This document shows, one piece after another, positions 34,842 to 44,424 of a stretch of DNA of 64,000 nucleotides. A program made the translations under genes and the position numbers. The notes below the pieces were generated by a model, which worked only from the letters and a program-made list of their open reading frames with translations, made no database searches and had not been told where the DNA came from. The first letter of the stretch is position 1; each line of letters begins with the position of its first letter. This stretch comes from Actinomycetota bacterium (GTDB lineage: Bacteria > Actinomycetota > Geothermincolia > Geothermincolales > RBG-13-55-18). The DNA is taken from assembly GCA_028697145.1 (NCBI GenBank), contig JAQVFR010000006.1:1-64000 (forward strand). Reading direction: 5' to 3'.

Positions 34842-36560
34842 TCACACCGTGAGCAGGTCGTTCAGCTCATGCAGGCCCTTTCTGCTCAAGGCCCTGGTAG
34901 CGAACGCCAGTATCACGTATAGAATCGTCAGCGCCGCCGCTATTATAAAGGCGGATTGCAGGGAGCTCATGAAGGTGTCCTTGCCCACCGCGAAAACCCT
35001 ATATAAGACGAAGGCGGCACCGTAGAGAGTTCCGAGCATGAGCAGCGGTACTGCCGCGAACTTGAGCAGGTCGATGCGGTAACGCAACTCCACAGAGAGC
35101 CGCCAGAAGAGGACCACGAAAGCCACCCCCTCGCTGACCAGGACGGTGACCGCGGCACCCGTGTATCCCCAGAACGGGATGACCAGCAGCGCCAGGATCA
35201 CCTTGGCCACCAGGCCGACGGTGACGATCAGGGTCACCGTCTTCTGCTTGTTGATGACGATGAAGAAGGGGAAGCTGATGGCATACATGAAGGTGAAATT
35301 CATGGCGCCCATGGTCAACCAGGTGACGTTCCAGGCCCGGACGAAATCGTGTTCCTGCAGGACCAGGATGGGCCGGGCCAGGATGGGCACGATGACGGCC
35401 AGGGGGATGATCAGGAACCAAGCATAGCGCAGGAGTTTTTCCCAGATCGGCCCCAGCCGGGCGGGATCCTTCCCTCCCACCCTGGATATCGCGGGCAGGA
35501 CGGCCATGTTCAGGGCCAGGGTGAGGAAGACGAAGGCCTTGGCGAACATCCCGGCAGCGCTGTACAGGCCCACCTGCGTGTCCCCCTTGAGCCAGGAGAG
35601 GAGGGGTATGTCGATACCCGCGTATATGGTCACGCCCGCCGAGACCACCGCCAGGGGCCAGGCGCTGCCCAGCAGGTATCGCCATAACCTGCCGTCCATG
35701 GTGAAGGGGCCGAACCTGGAGACGGAGGCCGGGTCGCTCTGCGGCGGCGCCACCAGCGGCGCCGCCGCCTCTGCCCCGGGGTCCTCACCGGGCAGGGCCC
35801 CGGACGCTTCCGCCAGGCCGGCGTAGGAGTAGTCGGCGAGCAGTGCCTCGACGGCAGCTTCGCCCGAGGGCGCTGGCGCGTGGGTCACGGCCTCGGCCAT
35901 GGCCATATCGCTGATCTCGGCGGTCACCAGCCCGGCCTTGCGCAGGGTGCGGCGGTAGAGCGGGTAGAGGTGGAGGATGGAGTACAGGATGGTGATGATA
36001 TAGATGATGATGAGGTAGATGAGCACGTTCTCGAGGCCGACGACGACGACGTACACGGACATCGCGACCTTCATGATCCCCATGATCATGTAGACGAGCG
36101 CTACCACGCCGAGTCTCTCCAGGGCGATGAAGTTCTCGGAGAGCGAGTTGGAGAAGGGCTGCTCGATGAGCAGGCAGAAGGCGATGGTGAAGACGACCCA
36201 GAACTTCTCCCCGGCCAGCGCGCCGTCGCCCTGCAGGGCCAGGGTGATGAAATTGGTGAGCATGAGGAGGCCGAAGGCCACCAGGCCGAGGAGCAGGCGC
36301 AGGGATACGATGTTCTGGAAATAGCGGCGCATGCGGGAGGTTTCCTGGGAGATGTCGCGGATGGAGATGTTGCCGATGCCGAAGTCCGGGATGACCTGGA
36401 AGATTGTGTAAAGAGTGAAGGCGTAGGTATATATGCCCGCCAGCTCCGGGCCCAGTTTGCGGTTGATGATAATGGCCATCCCGAAGGTGAGCGCGGAGGT
36501 GACTATCCTGGCGCTCACCAGCGCCGCGGTGTTTTTCGACAGGCGGCTCACTCTTTCCAT
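34842..36560 (-). CDS. wzx: Polysaccharide flippase (Wzx/MATE-like, MVF superfamily)
   Basis: About 572 aa from the ATG of MERVSRLSKNTA, with AAGGA upstream; the ORF continues about 70 codons further without a site. Twelve to fourteen membrane spans, with N-terminal TSALTFGMAIIINRKLGPEL as in polysaccharide-synthesis flippases, and a cytosolic Ala/Glu-rich insert (residues about 225-290). It would move lipid-linked repeat units outward for the Wzy-like polymerase. Confidence 0.9.
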   Translation of the reverse strand: MERVSRLSKNTAALVSARIVTSALTFGMAIIINRKLGPELAGIYTYAFTLYTIFQVIPDFGIGNISIRDISQETSRMRRYFQNIVSLRLLLGLVAFGLLMLTNFITLALQGDGALAGEKFWVVFTIAFCLLIEQPFSNSLSENFIALERLGVVALVYMIMGIMKVAMSVYVVVVGLENVLIYLIIIYIITILYSILHLYPLYRRTLRKAGLVTAEISDMAMAEAVTHAPAPSGEAAVEALLADYSYAGLAEASGALPGEDPGAEAAAPLVAPPQSDPASVSRFGPFTMDGRLWRYLLGSAWPLAVVSAGVTIYAGIDIPLLSWLKGDTQVGLYSAAGMFAKAFVFLTLALNMAVLPAISRVGGKDPARLGPIWEKLLRYAWFLIIPLAVIVPILARPILVLQEHDFVRAWNVTWLTMGAMNFTFMYAISFPFFIVINKQKTVTLIVTVGLVAKVILALLVIPFWGYTGAAVTVLVSEGVAFVVLFWRLSVELRYRIDLLKFAAVPLLMLGTLYGAAFVLYRVFAVGKDTFMSSLQSAFIIAAALTILYVILAFATRALSRKGLHELNDLLTV

Positions 36561-36804
36561 CGCTGTCCTTCTTGCCCTTTCGTGGACCCTGCTCGCAGCC
36601 CGGTCGCGCACAAAGATGCAGGCCAGAACACCCCGCGGTTTTGTCTCGCTCGTTTTGCCGGTGCCGGCTTTGGATGTTAAGGCCTGGACCTGCCGTCTAT
36701 TCCCAGTCGGTGCCTTCCTCGCTGCCGCTTCGGCGGTTGACAGCCTCGCTTTCCCTGGCTTTGCCCTCATGAAGCGGGGCCCGATGCTTCCTTCCCTTGC
36801 GCCG

Positions 36805-38796
36805 TCAGCCCCGTGGCGGCCTGTTTTCGTCCTCGCCGGACGGCGCCGCCGCGCCGCCTCTCTTCGGGGTGGAAGCGAACCTGGCGCCCGCGTCAGTCAA
36901 CATCTTCCGCAGGTGTTGCTGAGCCCCTTCCTCGCTCATGTGGGCGTACTCTCCCTCGCGCCGCATCATCTTTATTATGGAATCGGTTATATCGACCACG
37001 CTTTCGTCGCTGATGCTGTAGCGGCGCAGGAATGACTGGTAATAAGCGGTAATGGCCGCCTCCGCCGGGCCCCCGATATCCGCCTTGTCCGAGTTCAATG
37101 CCCTCAACCATGTCTTGGGGATGGGAGCCCCCGTCTCGCCCAGGCGCCGGAACTCCTCCACGACCTCCCGGTTCTCTCCCCCGGCCGCGGGCATCTCTTC
37201 CTCTGGCTCGGGCCCGGCGGCCGTTTCCACCGCGGCCGCGGGCGGCTCCGTTCGCCCGCTCGCTGCCGGGGCGGCGCTTGCCGCCTCCGGCTCCGTCTCC
37301 TCCACCGGGACCGGCTCGGCCGCCGCGGCGGCGGGTGCGGGCGGGGGTGGAACGGCCGAGGCTGCGGCCGGCGCTTTCTTGCGCTTTTTATCTCTCGTGG
37401 CGGAGACGGCGGCAACCTCGGCCTTGCCGGCCCCCCCGGCGCGCTCCCTGCCTTTTATCTTCACGTTGACGAGAACTACGCCGCTGGGCTTTATGTTCAG
37501 GCGTTCGAAGGCCGTCAGGGCCTCGAGGGCAAGGCGGCGGGTGCACAGGTCGACGTCGATCAGCACCAGCGAGACGTGGACATTGGAGGCGATAATCGCG
37601 CCGTTCATCGACGTGGAGAGGGGAGGCGCGTAGATCACCACCAGGTCGTACTGGTCCTCGAGGCGCCGCAACTCCTCCTCGAAGAAGGGCAGGGAAACCA
37701 GGTCCGTTGACCTGGGGCTGGCCTTGCCGGCCGGGAGCAGGTACAGGTCGGCCGCGCCGCCCTCGACGACCTTGCCGCGAACGCCCGCCTCCTGCTCGAG
37801 GGCATCGGACAGCCCCGGCTTTTCCGCTGCCCCCAGGAGGTCGGACACCGCCCGCTCCGTCATATCGCCGTCGATGAGCAGGGTCCTCCTCCCGGTGTTG
37901 GCGATGCTCATGGCCAGGTTGAAGGCCACGGTCGGTCCGGCCGCGAATGGTACGGCGGGAGTGACCAGGATGGACCTCACGTCCTCTTCTTTCTGGGAGA
38001 ATATGAGCATGGAACGGATGTCGGAATAGGCGTTCCATGCGGGGGAGCCCTCCTCGATAGCGGGCAGCAGGGCGTTGCTCCTGTCTCCCCGCTCCTTCGG
38101 CACCATCCCCAGTATGGGCAGCCCGAGCATCTCCTCCGTCTCTCGCGTGGAACGGAAATGGGGATCGAAATACTCGATGCCTATCACCAGGGTGAGGCCG
38201 AGCACCAGCCCGATAAAAGCGCCCAGGCCTACATAGAGCAGCGGCTTAGGCTGAGTGGGTTTTTCGGGCACCACGGCCCTGTTTGTGAAGGAGAGGGTGC
38301 CTCCGAGGAGAAGGGTCCCGAAAGTGGCGTCGTAGAGGTCGTTGCCCTCGACGGCCAGTGACTTGAGGCTCAACACCTCTCCCCAGGTGTTGGCTATCTC
38401 GGCCGCCCTGGTCGGGCTTCCGTCGGAGACCACGATCCTGAGGGAGGTGGATGACACCTCCGGCTGGGCGCTGACCTTGCCCAGCAATTCCTCCGGCGGG
38501 ATGTCGACGCCGCTGCCGGACAACCTCTCGCTCACCTTGATCGCCACCTCGATGCTCTCGCAGGCGTTGCCTATGGAAGGCAGCAGCCCTCCCGCGGAAT
38601 ATGCCGCGGCGATAGTCGCGTCGGGGAGCCTGGTGGTCGGGTTCTTCGGCGGCGTGGCGACGATCACGATCTCCACCTTGTAAACCGGGCTCTGTATGTA
38701 AGCCACGATCGCTCCCACCAGCATGGCGATCAGCGTCAAGGCCACGATGACCCACCATCGCTTCCTGATAGCGCCCGTCACGTCTTGCAGCCTCAT
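36805..38796 (-). CDS. Wzz-type chain-length protein fused to a BY-kinase-like domain with degenerate P-loop
   Basis: 663 aa. Wzz domain with two membrane spans (residues about 14-34 and 186-207) and the usual PxxP region (VPEKPTQPKP) before the second. The kinase-like domain begins near 255. Walker A', LLIDGD (306-311), is kept, but the Walker A position reads TPAVPFAAGPTVAFN (279-293) with no GK(S/T), and the Walker B site is LVVIYAPP. A long Ala/Pro/Glu linker (about 475-565) leads to a unique C-terminal domain with no tyrosine cluster. It probably regulates polymer length without kinase activity. Confidence 0.85.
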   Translation of the reverse strand: MRLQDVTGAIRKRWWVIVALTLIAMLVGAIVAYIQSPVYKVEIVIVATPPKNPTTRLPDATIAAAYSAGGLLPSIGNACESIEVAIKVSERLSGSGVDIPPEELLGKVSAQPEVSSTSLRIVVSDGSPTRAAEIANTWGEVLSLKSLAVEGNDLYDATFGTLLLGGTLSFTNRAVVPEKPTQPKPLLYVGLGAFIGLVLGLTLVIGIEYFDPHFRSTRETEEMLGLPILGMVPKERGDRSNALLPAIEEGSPAWNAYSDIRSMLIFSQKEEDVRSILVTPAVPFAAGPTVAFNLAMSIANTGRRTLLIDGDMTERAVSDLLGAAEKPGLSDALEQEAGVRGKVVEGGAADLYLLPAGKASPRSTDLVSLPFFEEELRRLEDQYDLVVIYAPPLSTSMNGAIIASNVHVSLVLIDVDLCTRRLALEALTAFERLNIKPSGVVLVNVKIKGRERAGGAGKAEVAAVSATRDKKRKKAPAAASAVPPPPAPAAAAAEPVPVEETEPEAASAAPAASGRTEPPAAAVETAAGPEPEEEMPAAGGENREVVEEFRRLGETGAPIPKTWLRALNSDKADIGGPAEAAITAYYQSFLRRYSISDESVVDITDSIIKMMRREGEYAHMSEEGAQQHLRKMLTDAGARFASTPKRGGAAAPSGEDENRPPRG

Positions 38797-38862
38797 GTCA
38801 CTTCCCTCTCGTTTTTTGCGGGTCGACAGCCATACATTGGTATTAGTCCTGTTTATACATAG

Positions 38863-38876
38863 GGTATATTATACCA
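38863..38876 (-). promoter_or_regulatory. Extended -10 promoter inside a palindrome
   Basis: On the minus strand, TGG-TATAAT (38868-38876) forms an extended -10 for the wzz-like gene. It lies in a perfect palindrome GGTATATTATACC (38863-38875) that could be an operator. The rest of 38797-39129 has no gene; an AT-rich stretch near 39030 may hold the divergent promoter. Confidence 0.4.
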
Positions 38877-39129
38877 GCACCATCAGGGCATTCCTATCGA
38901 GGCGGGAGGGGGCGGAGCGCCCATATCCCGAGCGTTTTCGGGCATCACGAGGGGCTTTGGCGGCGGTCGCCGCCTCCGTGATCCGGCGCCGCGGCCATGG
39001 GGGGACGGCGGGTTCGATTAAAGACGAGATTGATTTAGTATAAAGGTGTTATAGACGATGAGATGAAGTAAATGAGCGCTTCCGGACGGCGGTGGCCGTG
39101 GGGTGGTGGGTGAAAGGAGTTGGGGAAAG

Positions 39130-39861
39130 ATGGATCGCGAGTATTACACCATGCTGGCCAGGGGGTATTGGTTCCTGGGGCGAAACCTGCTGGCGGGCAA
39201 GATCACCAACAAGGCACTGGAGCTCCTGGCCTTACTGGACTATCGCCTGCTCATGCTGCTCTCCATGTGGCATCCGGACATGGAGACGCGCAAGAAGCTG
39301 TTGAGAAAAAGGGGCGTGAACGTAGCCGAGAATGCCTGGATCGACCTGGGATGCTGGATAGAGATGACCACGCCGCAGTCGGTGTTCATCGAGGACTATG
39401 CAAAGATCGCCTACGGCGTCATCATCTTCGCCCACGATGCGGCGGTCAACGCCGTGGTCGACCTGCCGATGAGGGTGAAGACCACCCGGATCGGATACAA
39501 TTCCGCCATAGGGGCGCGCTCTATCATCATGCCCGGGGTGACCGTGGGCACGAGCTGCGGCGTGGTCGCGGGGTCGGTGGTGACCAAGGACTTGCCGGAC
39601 CATACGGTATGGGGGGGCGATCCGGCGAAGCAGCTCTTCACCGCCGAGGAACTGGGCCTGGCCTGGCAGGCGGACATGAAAGTGCACCCCGAGCTGTATT
39701 TCGATCATCCCAACGAATCGCGCGGCCCAACCACCGCCTTCGACCATCTCCTTACCTGGCGCGAGGAGGGGGTGAAGGTGCGCGACTGGCGCGAGATCAG
39801 GACCGGCACCCCCTTCGATTACCTGCTGGACGCCAAGATGCGCAAGGAGAGGTCGGGATAA
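39130..39861 (+). CDS. Hexapeptide-repeat (left-handed beta-helix) acyltransferase
   Basis: About 243 aa from the ATG at MDREYYTML. The middle has hexapeptide repeats (VNVAENAWIDLGCWI, IGYNSAIGARSIIMPGVTVG, VVAGSVVTKDLPD), ending with VWGGDPAKQL, typical of LbetaH O-acetyltransferases. The catalytic-type His is in FAHDAAVN. It probably acetylates a sugar of the exported polymer. First gene of a plus-strand operon with three glycosyltransferases. Confidence 0.87.
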   Translation: MDREYYTMLARGYWFLGRNLLAGKITNKALELLALLDYRLLMLLSMWHPDMETRKKLLRKRGVNVAENAWIDLGCWIEMTTPQSVFIEDYAKIAYGVIIFAHDAAVNAVVDLPMRVKTTRIGYNSAIGARSIIMPGVTVGTSCGVVAGSVVTKDLPDHTVWGGDPAKQLFTAEELGLAWQADMKVHPELYFDHPNESRGPTTAFDHLLTWREEGVKVRDWREIRTGTPFDYLLDAKMRKERSG

Positions 39862-39918
39862 CCGGCGCGTGCCGGGCGGCGGCAGCCGCCGCCTACATGA
39901 GACATCCAGGAGGAGAGC

Positions 39919-41139
39919 GTGGCCGAGTACCGCATGTTGGTCGTGAACCATGCCGTGGAGACAGGCGGAGCGGAACGCGTGCTTATCAGGCTCCTGGAAA
40001 GCCTGGACCGCGGCCTTTTCGAGCCCGCGCTGGCATGCCCCCGCGAGGGGCCTCTAACCGTGGAGGCGGAGAAGCTGGGGATAGAGGCGCATCTCGGTTA
40101 TCCCTCCCCGCGCCTTCTCGAGGTGAAGAGGAGATCGGTGGGGAACAGCGGGGCCGGCGTCCTTCTCTACCCTTATGACCTGGCGCGCACCGTGCGGGGG
40201 CTGGCCCGGCTGATAAGGAGAGGCGGCTTCGACCTGGTGTACACGAACAGCGCCAAAGCGGACATATACGGCAGCCTGGCGGGATGGGTGGCGGGCAGGC
40301 CGGTGGTTTGGCGCTTGCACGATATCGTCACCGCGGAGGCCTTCAGCCGCTTCAACATGTTCCTGTTCAAGTCCTGCGCGTCGCTCTTCGCCTCCAGGGT
40401 GCTGGCGGTCTCCGGGGCGGCGAGCGAGGCCCTGGTGGCCCTGGGGGTGCCGCGCCGAAAGGTGAGGACGCTGTATAACGGCATCGACCTGGCGTCCGTC
40501 AAGCCGGAAAGAGGCAGGGAAAGCGTAAGGGTCGAATGGGACATCGAGGCCAATGCGCCCCTGGTCGGCATGGTGGGCAGGCTGGTGGACTGGAAAGGCC
40601 CGGACGTCTTCCTGCGGGCCGCCGCGGCGATCGCGAGGGAACTGTCCGGGGCGCGTTTCATGCTGGTAGGGGACGCCACCTTCGGGGAGAAGAGCTACGT
40701 GGATGAACTCAAGGGGATGTGCGCGGACCTCGGCCTGGAGGAGAAGGTGGTCTTCACCGGCTTCAGGTCGGACGTCGCGGAGATCATGGCCTCGCTGGAC
40801 CTCCTGGTGCACGCCTCCGTCCTCCCCGATCCCCTGCCCACCGTGCTCATCGAGGCCATGGCCCTGGGGATCCCGGTGATAGCGGCCGCAGGGGGCGGCG
40901 TGGGCGAGATAGTGGAGGACGGCGTGACCGGCCTGGTGGTGCCGCCCGGGGACGCGGAGGGCATGGCCGTTGCGGCGCTGCGGGTGCTGGGCCGCCGCGA
41001 TGAGGCGGTCAGGATGGGCGAGGCGGGTAAAAAGCGGGCGGCCGAGGTTTTCGATATCGGACTGAGGACGCGGGAGATGGAGAGAGAGCTTTGCGAGGTG
41101 ATAGCGGGTGCCGGCGGGCGCGGACGCCGTTTGAGGTGA
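39919..41139 (+). CDS. Glycosyltransferase family 4
   Basis: 406 aa from a GTG preceded by AGGAGGAG. GT-B glycosyltransferase with N-terminal VNHAVETGGAERVLIRLLES, acceptor-side YTNSAKADIYGSLAG and donor site VGMVGRLVDWKGPDVFL, then DPLPTVLIEAMALGIPVIAA with the E-x7-E-like motif. It adds a sugar to a lipid-linked oligosaccharide at the membrane. Tight spacing to its neighbours indicates a single operon. Confidence 0.92.
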   Translation: MAEYRMLVVNHAVETGGAERVLIRLLESLDRGLFEPALACPREGPLTVEAEKLGIEAHLGYPSPRLLEVKRRSVGNSGAGVLLYPYDLARTVRGLARLIRRGGFDLVYTNSAKADIYGSLAGWVAGRPVVWRLHDIVTAEAFSRFNMFLFKSCASLFASRVLAVSGAASEALVALGVPRRKVRTLYNGIDLASVKPERGRESVRVEWDIEANAPLVGMVGRLVDWKGPDVFLRAAAAIARELSGARFMLVGDATFGEKSYVDELKGMCADLGLEEKVVFTGFRSDVAEIMASLDLLVHASVLPDPLPTVLIEAMALGIPVIAAAGGGVGEIVEDGVTGLVVPPGDAEGMAVAALRVLGRRDEAVRMGEAGKKRAAEVFDIGLRTREMERELCEVIAGAGGRGRRLR

Positions 41140-41184
41140 TCGCTGGCCGTACGGCGGGAAAGGCAGCGCGGGGAGGTCCTGGCC

Positions 41185-42297
41185 ATGAGGATAGGCGTTG
41201 AGGGAAGGACGCTGCAGGGCAAGCGCTACGGCGTGGCCAGGTGCCTGGTCAACCTGCTCAAGTACCTGGTGCAGATGGGGGATGACGAGTATGTCCTCTA
41301 CCTCTCCGAGGCCATCGAGCCACTGGGCTTCTCTTCACCCAACCTGGAACTCGAGGTCCTGGGCTTCGCCCCGTCACTGGCGTGGAGGCACCTGCGCCTG
41401 CCCCTGGCCATGCGCCGGGACAAGGTGGACCTCCACTTCTCCCCCTCTTATTTCCTTCCCCTCGTCAAGGTATGCCCCTCCGTGGTGGAGGTGTTCGACA
41501 TCACCTTCAAGGTACACCCCGAGTGGTTCGCGAAAGACCGCAGGTTCATCTTCGACGACATCTTCTGGAGGGAGGTGAAGCGCGCCGAGCGCATCCTGAC
41601 GACGAGCGAGCACTCGCGCGGCGACATCGTGAGGACGCTGGGGGTGGACCCCGGGAAGATCACCGTGATCCCCGCGGCGGCTGACGAGCTTTTCCGCCCC
41701 GTTGACGATGAGGAACGCCTGGACGGATTGAGGCGCGGGCTGGGCCTGTCCGAGGGGTTCCTCTTCACGGCGGGGTCCATCCACACCAGGCGCAACCTGG
41801 AGAGGCTCATCGAGGCGGCGGCGGAGGCCTCACGCCTCCTGGGCTCGGAGCTGCAGCTCCTCATCCTGGGCACCCCGGCCCCGTTCACCCCGCCGGTGGA
41901 CATCCGGGGGACCGCACGGCGCTGCGGCATGGAGAACAGGGTCGTGCACGTGGAATACGTGAGCGAGGAGGAGCTGCTGCTGCTGTATAATGCCTGCGGC
42001 ATGTTTGTCTACCCCTCGCTTTACGAGGGGTTCGGTCTGCCGGTGATCGAGGCCATGTCCTGCGGGACCCCCGTAGCCTGCTCCAACACCACCTCCCTGC
42101 CCGAGGTGGGGGGAGAGGCGGTGCAGTACTTCGATCCCCTGGACGTGGAGGAGATGGCGGGAGCGGTGGCGCGGATAATGAGCGACGCGAAGCTGCGCGG
42201 GGAGCTTGCCGAGGCCGGCAGGAGCAGGGCGGCCACCTTCTCCTGGAGGAGGGCGGCCGAGGAGACGCGGCGCGTGTTCCGGGAAGCGATGGGCTGA
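41185..42297 (+). CDS. Glycosyltransferase family 4
   Basis: 370 aa. N-terminal IGVEGRTLQGKRYGVARCLV, central LTTSEHSRGDIVRTLGV and VIPAAADELF, donor-domain LFTAGSIHTRRNLERLI and FVYPSLYEGFGLPVIEAMSC identify a mannosyltransferase-type GT4. A GGGGAGG site precedes the ATG. It works with the adjacent transferases on the same repeat unit; linkage and sugar are not deducible. Confidence 0.92.
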   Translation: MRIGVEGRTLQGKRYGVARCLVNLLKYLVQMGDDEYVLYLSEAIEPLGFSSPNLELEVLGFAPSLAWRHLRLPLAMRRDKVDLHFSPSYFLPLVKVCPSVVEVFDITFKVHPEWFAKDRRFIFDDIFWREVKRAERILTTSEHSRGDIVRTLGVDPGKITVIPAAADELFRPVDDEERLDGLRRGLGLSEGFLFTAGSIHTRRNLERLIEAAAEASRLLGSELQLLILGTPAPFTPPVDIRGTARRCGMENRVVHVEYVSEEELLLLYNACGMFVYPSLYEGFGLPVIEAMSCGTPVACSNTTSLPEVGGEAVQYFDPLDVEEMAGAVARIMSDAKLRGELAEAGRSRAATFSWRRAAEETRRVFREAMG

Positions 42298-42356
42298 CGG
42301 GAGGGCTTATATATTAAGAGCCGCTGACGATATATGGATTACACGACGGATACGAG

Positions 42357-43340
42357 GTGAAATACATGGCAAGCAGCGAGAAGCGGGGGGAGTACCGGCC
42401 GCGGGTGAGCGCGGTGATCCCCAACTGGCACCGCAAGGACGACCTGCGCGAGGCCATCGAGGCCATCAAGGCGCAGACCTATCCCGTGGACGAGATCATC
42501 GTCGTTGACAATAATTCCCAGGACGGCACGCGCGAGATGGTCAAGGAGGAGTTCCCGGAGGTGATGTTCATACAGTCCCCGCACAACATCGTCATCCAGG
42601 CCCTGAACATCGGGGCCAAGACCGCGAGCGGAGACCTCATCCTCCACCAGGACAACGACGGCGTGCTGGCGCCGGACGCTCTGGAGCGCCTGGTCGCGGT
42701 CATGGGCTCCGACCCGAGCATCGCGGTAGTGCACTCCAGGAACCTCTACTACGACAGCGGCGAGGTCTTCGACCCCCTGCGCTGGTTCACGGCCGAGGAG
42801 CATGGCTCCGACGGGGTCTTCGACGTCCCCAGCTTCCACGGCAACGGCGCCCTGATCCGGCGCGACGTGCTGGAGATGATCGATTATATAGAGCCCGAGA
42901 TACTCCTCTACCAGTTCGAGAGGAACATCTCCACCAAGGCCATAGACCGTGGCTTCCGCATCGTCTATCATCCGGCGTCGACCATCCGCCACAAAATATC
43001 CCGCGAGGTGAGAAACCCCGGGCATCGGCTGTACATCACCATGACCGGCGGCTGGTGGTATCTGGCGCGCTTCTACCCGGCGGGGAAGGCCCTGGAGAAA
43101 GCCGCGACGTACCTGGTCTTCTTCGTCCTGTATTCCATGAAGCACCGCACCTTCCGGGACTTCTTCCGCGGCATATTCGATACCCTCCTGGGGCTCCCAC
43201 AGGTACTCAGGGGCAGGCGGGTGGTGTCCAGGGAGACGGTGAGGATACTGGAGAGCAAGCCCTACGAGACCTCGCTCATCTGGTACGGATCACTGGACAC
43301 GGCGCGCAAGTGGCTGGCGGCGAGGTTGAAGAAAGGTTGA
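42357..43340 (+). CDS. Glycosyltransferase family 2
   Basis: About 327 aa. The GT-A fold begins VSAVIPNWHRKDDLREAIEA and IIVVDNNSQDGTREM, and the metal-binding DxD equivalent is LHQDNDGVLAP. The C-terminal third has a hydrophobic membrane-associating segment (ATYLVFFVLYSMKHRTF), as in rhamnosyl- and galactofuranosyl-type transferases. Fourth gene of the plus-strand glycan operon. Confidence 0.92.
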   Translation: MKYMASSEKRGEYRPRVSAVIPNWHRKDDLREAIEAIKAQTYPVDEIIVVDNNSQDGTREMVKEEFPEVMFIQSPHNIVIQALNIGAKTASGDLILHQDNDGVLAPDALERLVAVMGSDPSIAVVHSRNLYYDSGEVFDPLRWFTAEEHGSDGVFDVPSFHGNGALIRRDVLEMIDYIEPEILLYQFERNISTKAIDRGFRIVYHPASTIRHKISREVRNPGHRLYITMTGGWWYLARFYPAGKALEKAATYLVFFVLYSMKHRTFRDFFRGIFDTLLGLPQVLRGRRVVSRETVRILESKPYETSLIWYGSLDTARKWLAARLKKG

Positions 43341-43364
43341 GAGGCGAGGCAACGCTAAGGAGGA

Positions 43365-44048
43365 ATGAAGATGGCTGAGGGCGCACAAGCGCACTTTATC
43401 GACGATCTCAAGCTGGCGGTGAAGCGCAAGGGGGCGGGCGGTCTCATGCGAGACGTCTTCCTGCATCCCGGCAACCAGGCCATAGCCCTGTACCGCATCT
43501 ACCGCATGCTCTATCTCAAGGGCCATGTCAACCTGGCCTTTCTGGGTTACCGCTTGAACTATTTCCTGTGCGGGGTGGAGATACACCCCGACGCCGACAT
43601 CGGCCCCGACTTCCACCTCGACCACCCCGTGGCCACCCTCATCGGCAGGCAGACGCGCATCGGCAGGGGGGTGCGCATCTATTCACACGTGGCCGTGGGC
43701 GCCGTGGGACTGCCGGAGGACAAGCCCTTCATGGACGTGCGCGACTACGTGCAGATCTACCACGGCGCCATGGTGGGCGGCAGCGCCGTCATAGGCGAGT
43801 ACGCCCAGATCGGCCTCAACGCCGTGGTGTGGGACATGGACGTGCCGCCGTACGCGGTGGTGGCGGGCAATCCGGCCAGGGTGATAAGGGTGGAGGGGAA
43901 GCGCGTCAATCCCGACGACTACAAGGGCTACAAGTACGACCCCGCCGACTTCCACGGCCCGCCGCCGGAACACGACCTCGAGAGGGAGGCGGCGCGCAGC
44001 GAGTCCTGGACCGACCCCTCTTCGTTTCTCGACAGAGGGCAGGCTTGA
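43365..44048 (+). CDS. Serine-acetyltransferase-like hexapeptide acyltransferase
   Basis: 227 aa. The helical N-terminus and LbetaH core (GVEIHPDADIGPDFHLDHPV, IGRQTRIGRGVRIYSHVAVG, IGEYAQIGLNAVVW, VVAGNPARVIR) resemble CysE, but it follows glycosyltransferase genes and lacks a cysteine-synthesis context, so it is more likely a sugar O- or N-acetyltransferase. Last gene of this operon. The sequence after it (44049-44185) is empty. Confidence 0.85.
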   Translation: MKMAEGAQAHFIDDLKLAVKRKGAGGLMRDVFLHPGNQAIALYRIYRMLYLKGHVNLAFLGYRLNYFLCGVEIHPDADIGPDFHLDHPVATLIGRQTRIGRGVRIYSHVAVGAVGLPEDKPFMDVRDYVQIYHGAMVGGSAVIGEYAQIGLNAVVWDMDVPPYAVVAGNPARVIRVEGKRVNPDDYKGYKYDPADFHGPPPEHDLEREAARSESWTDPSSFLDRGQA

Positions 44049-44185
44049 GCGGACCCGTGAAGATATTTCCCAGATGCACCCCACCTGGATAATCCAGCGA
44101 TGCAGGCCACTCGATGATGGTCATGCATGTATGGAAACGACTTGTACTCGATCTTGAACAGTTGAAACGTTTGGCCCGGTATCCC

Positions 44186-44419
44186 TCAGAATCTCTGCTC
44201 GGTGCGGGCGATGATCGAATCCTGAAGGCCCCTGGAGAGGTCGACGAAGTAGGCGCTGTACCCCGCCACCCTGATTACCAGGTCCTGATACTCCTCCGGT
44301 TTTTCCTGCGCCTGCAGGAGGGTCTCCCGATCGACCACGTTGAACTGGATGTGGCTGATCCCCAAGTCACCCCAGGCACGCAGGTAATCCACGAATCTCT
44401 TCTTGGTGATCAGCGACAA
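44186..44419 (-). pseudogene. C-terminal fragment of a glycyl-radical enzyme
   Basis: About 77 codons matching only the last part of pyruvate-formate-lyase-type glycyl-radical enzymes: [19 protein letters not shown], then the radical loop [13 protein letters not shown] and the terminal IIARTEQRF. The first ORF codon is TTG with no ribosome-binding site, and the preceding 600 or more residues of such an enzyme are missing. The sequence immediately upstream belongs to a different broken gene. An autonomous GrcA-like radical spare part is an alternative, because the radical loop is intact. Confidence 0.75.
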
Positions 44420-44424
44420 TTAGA

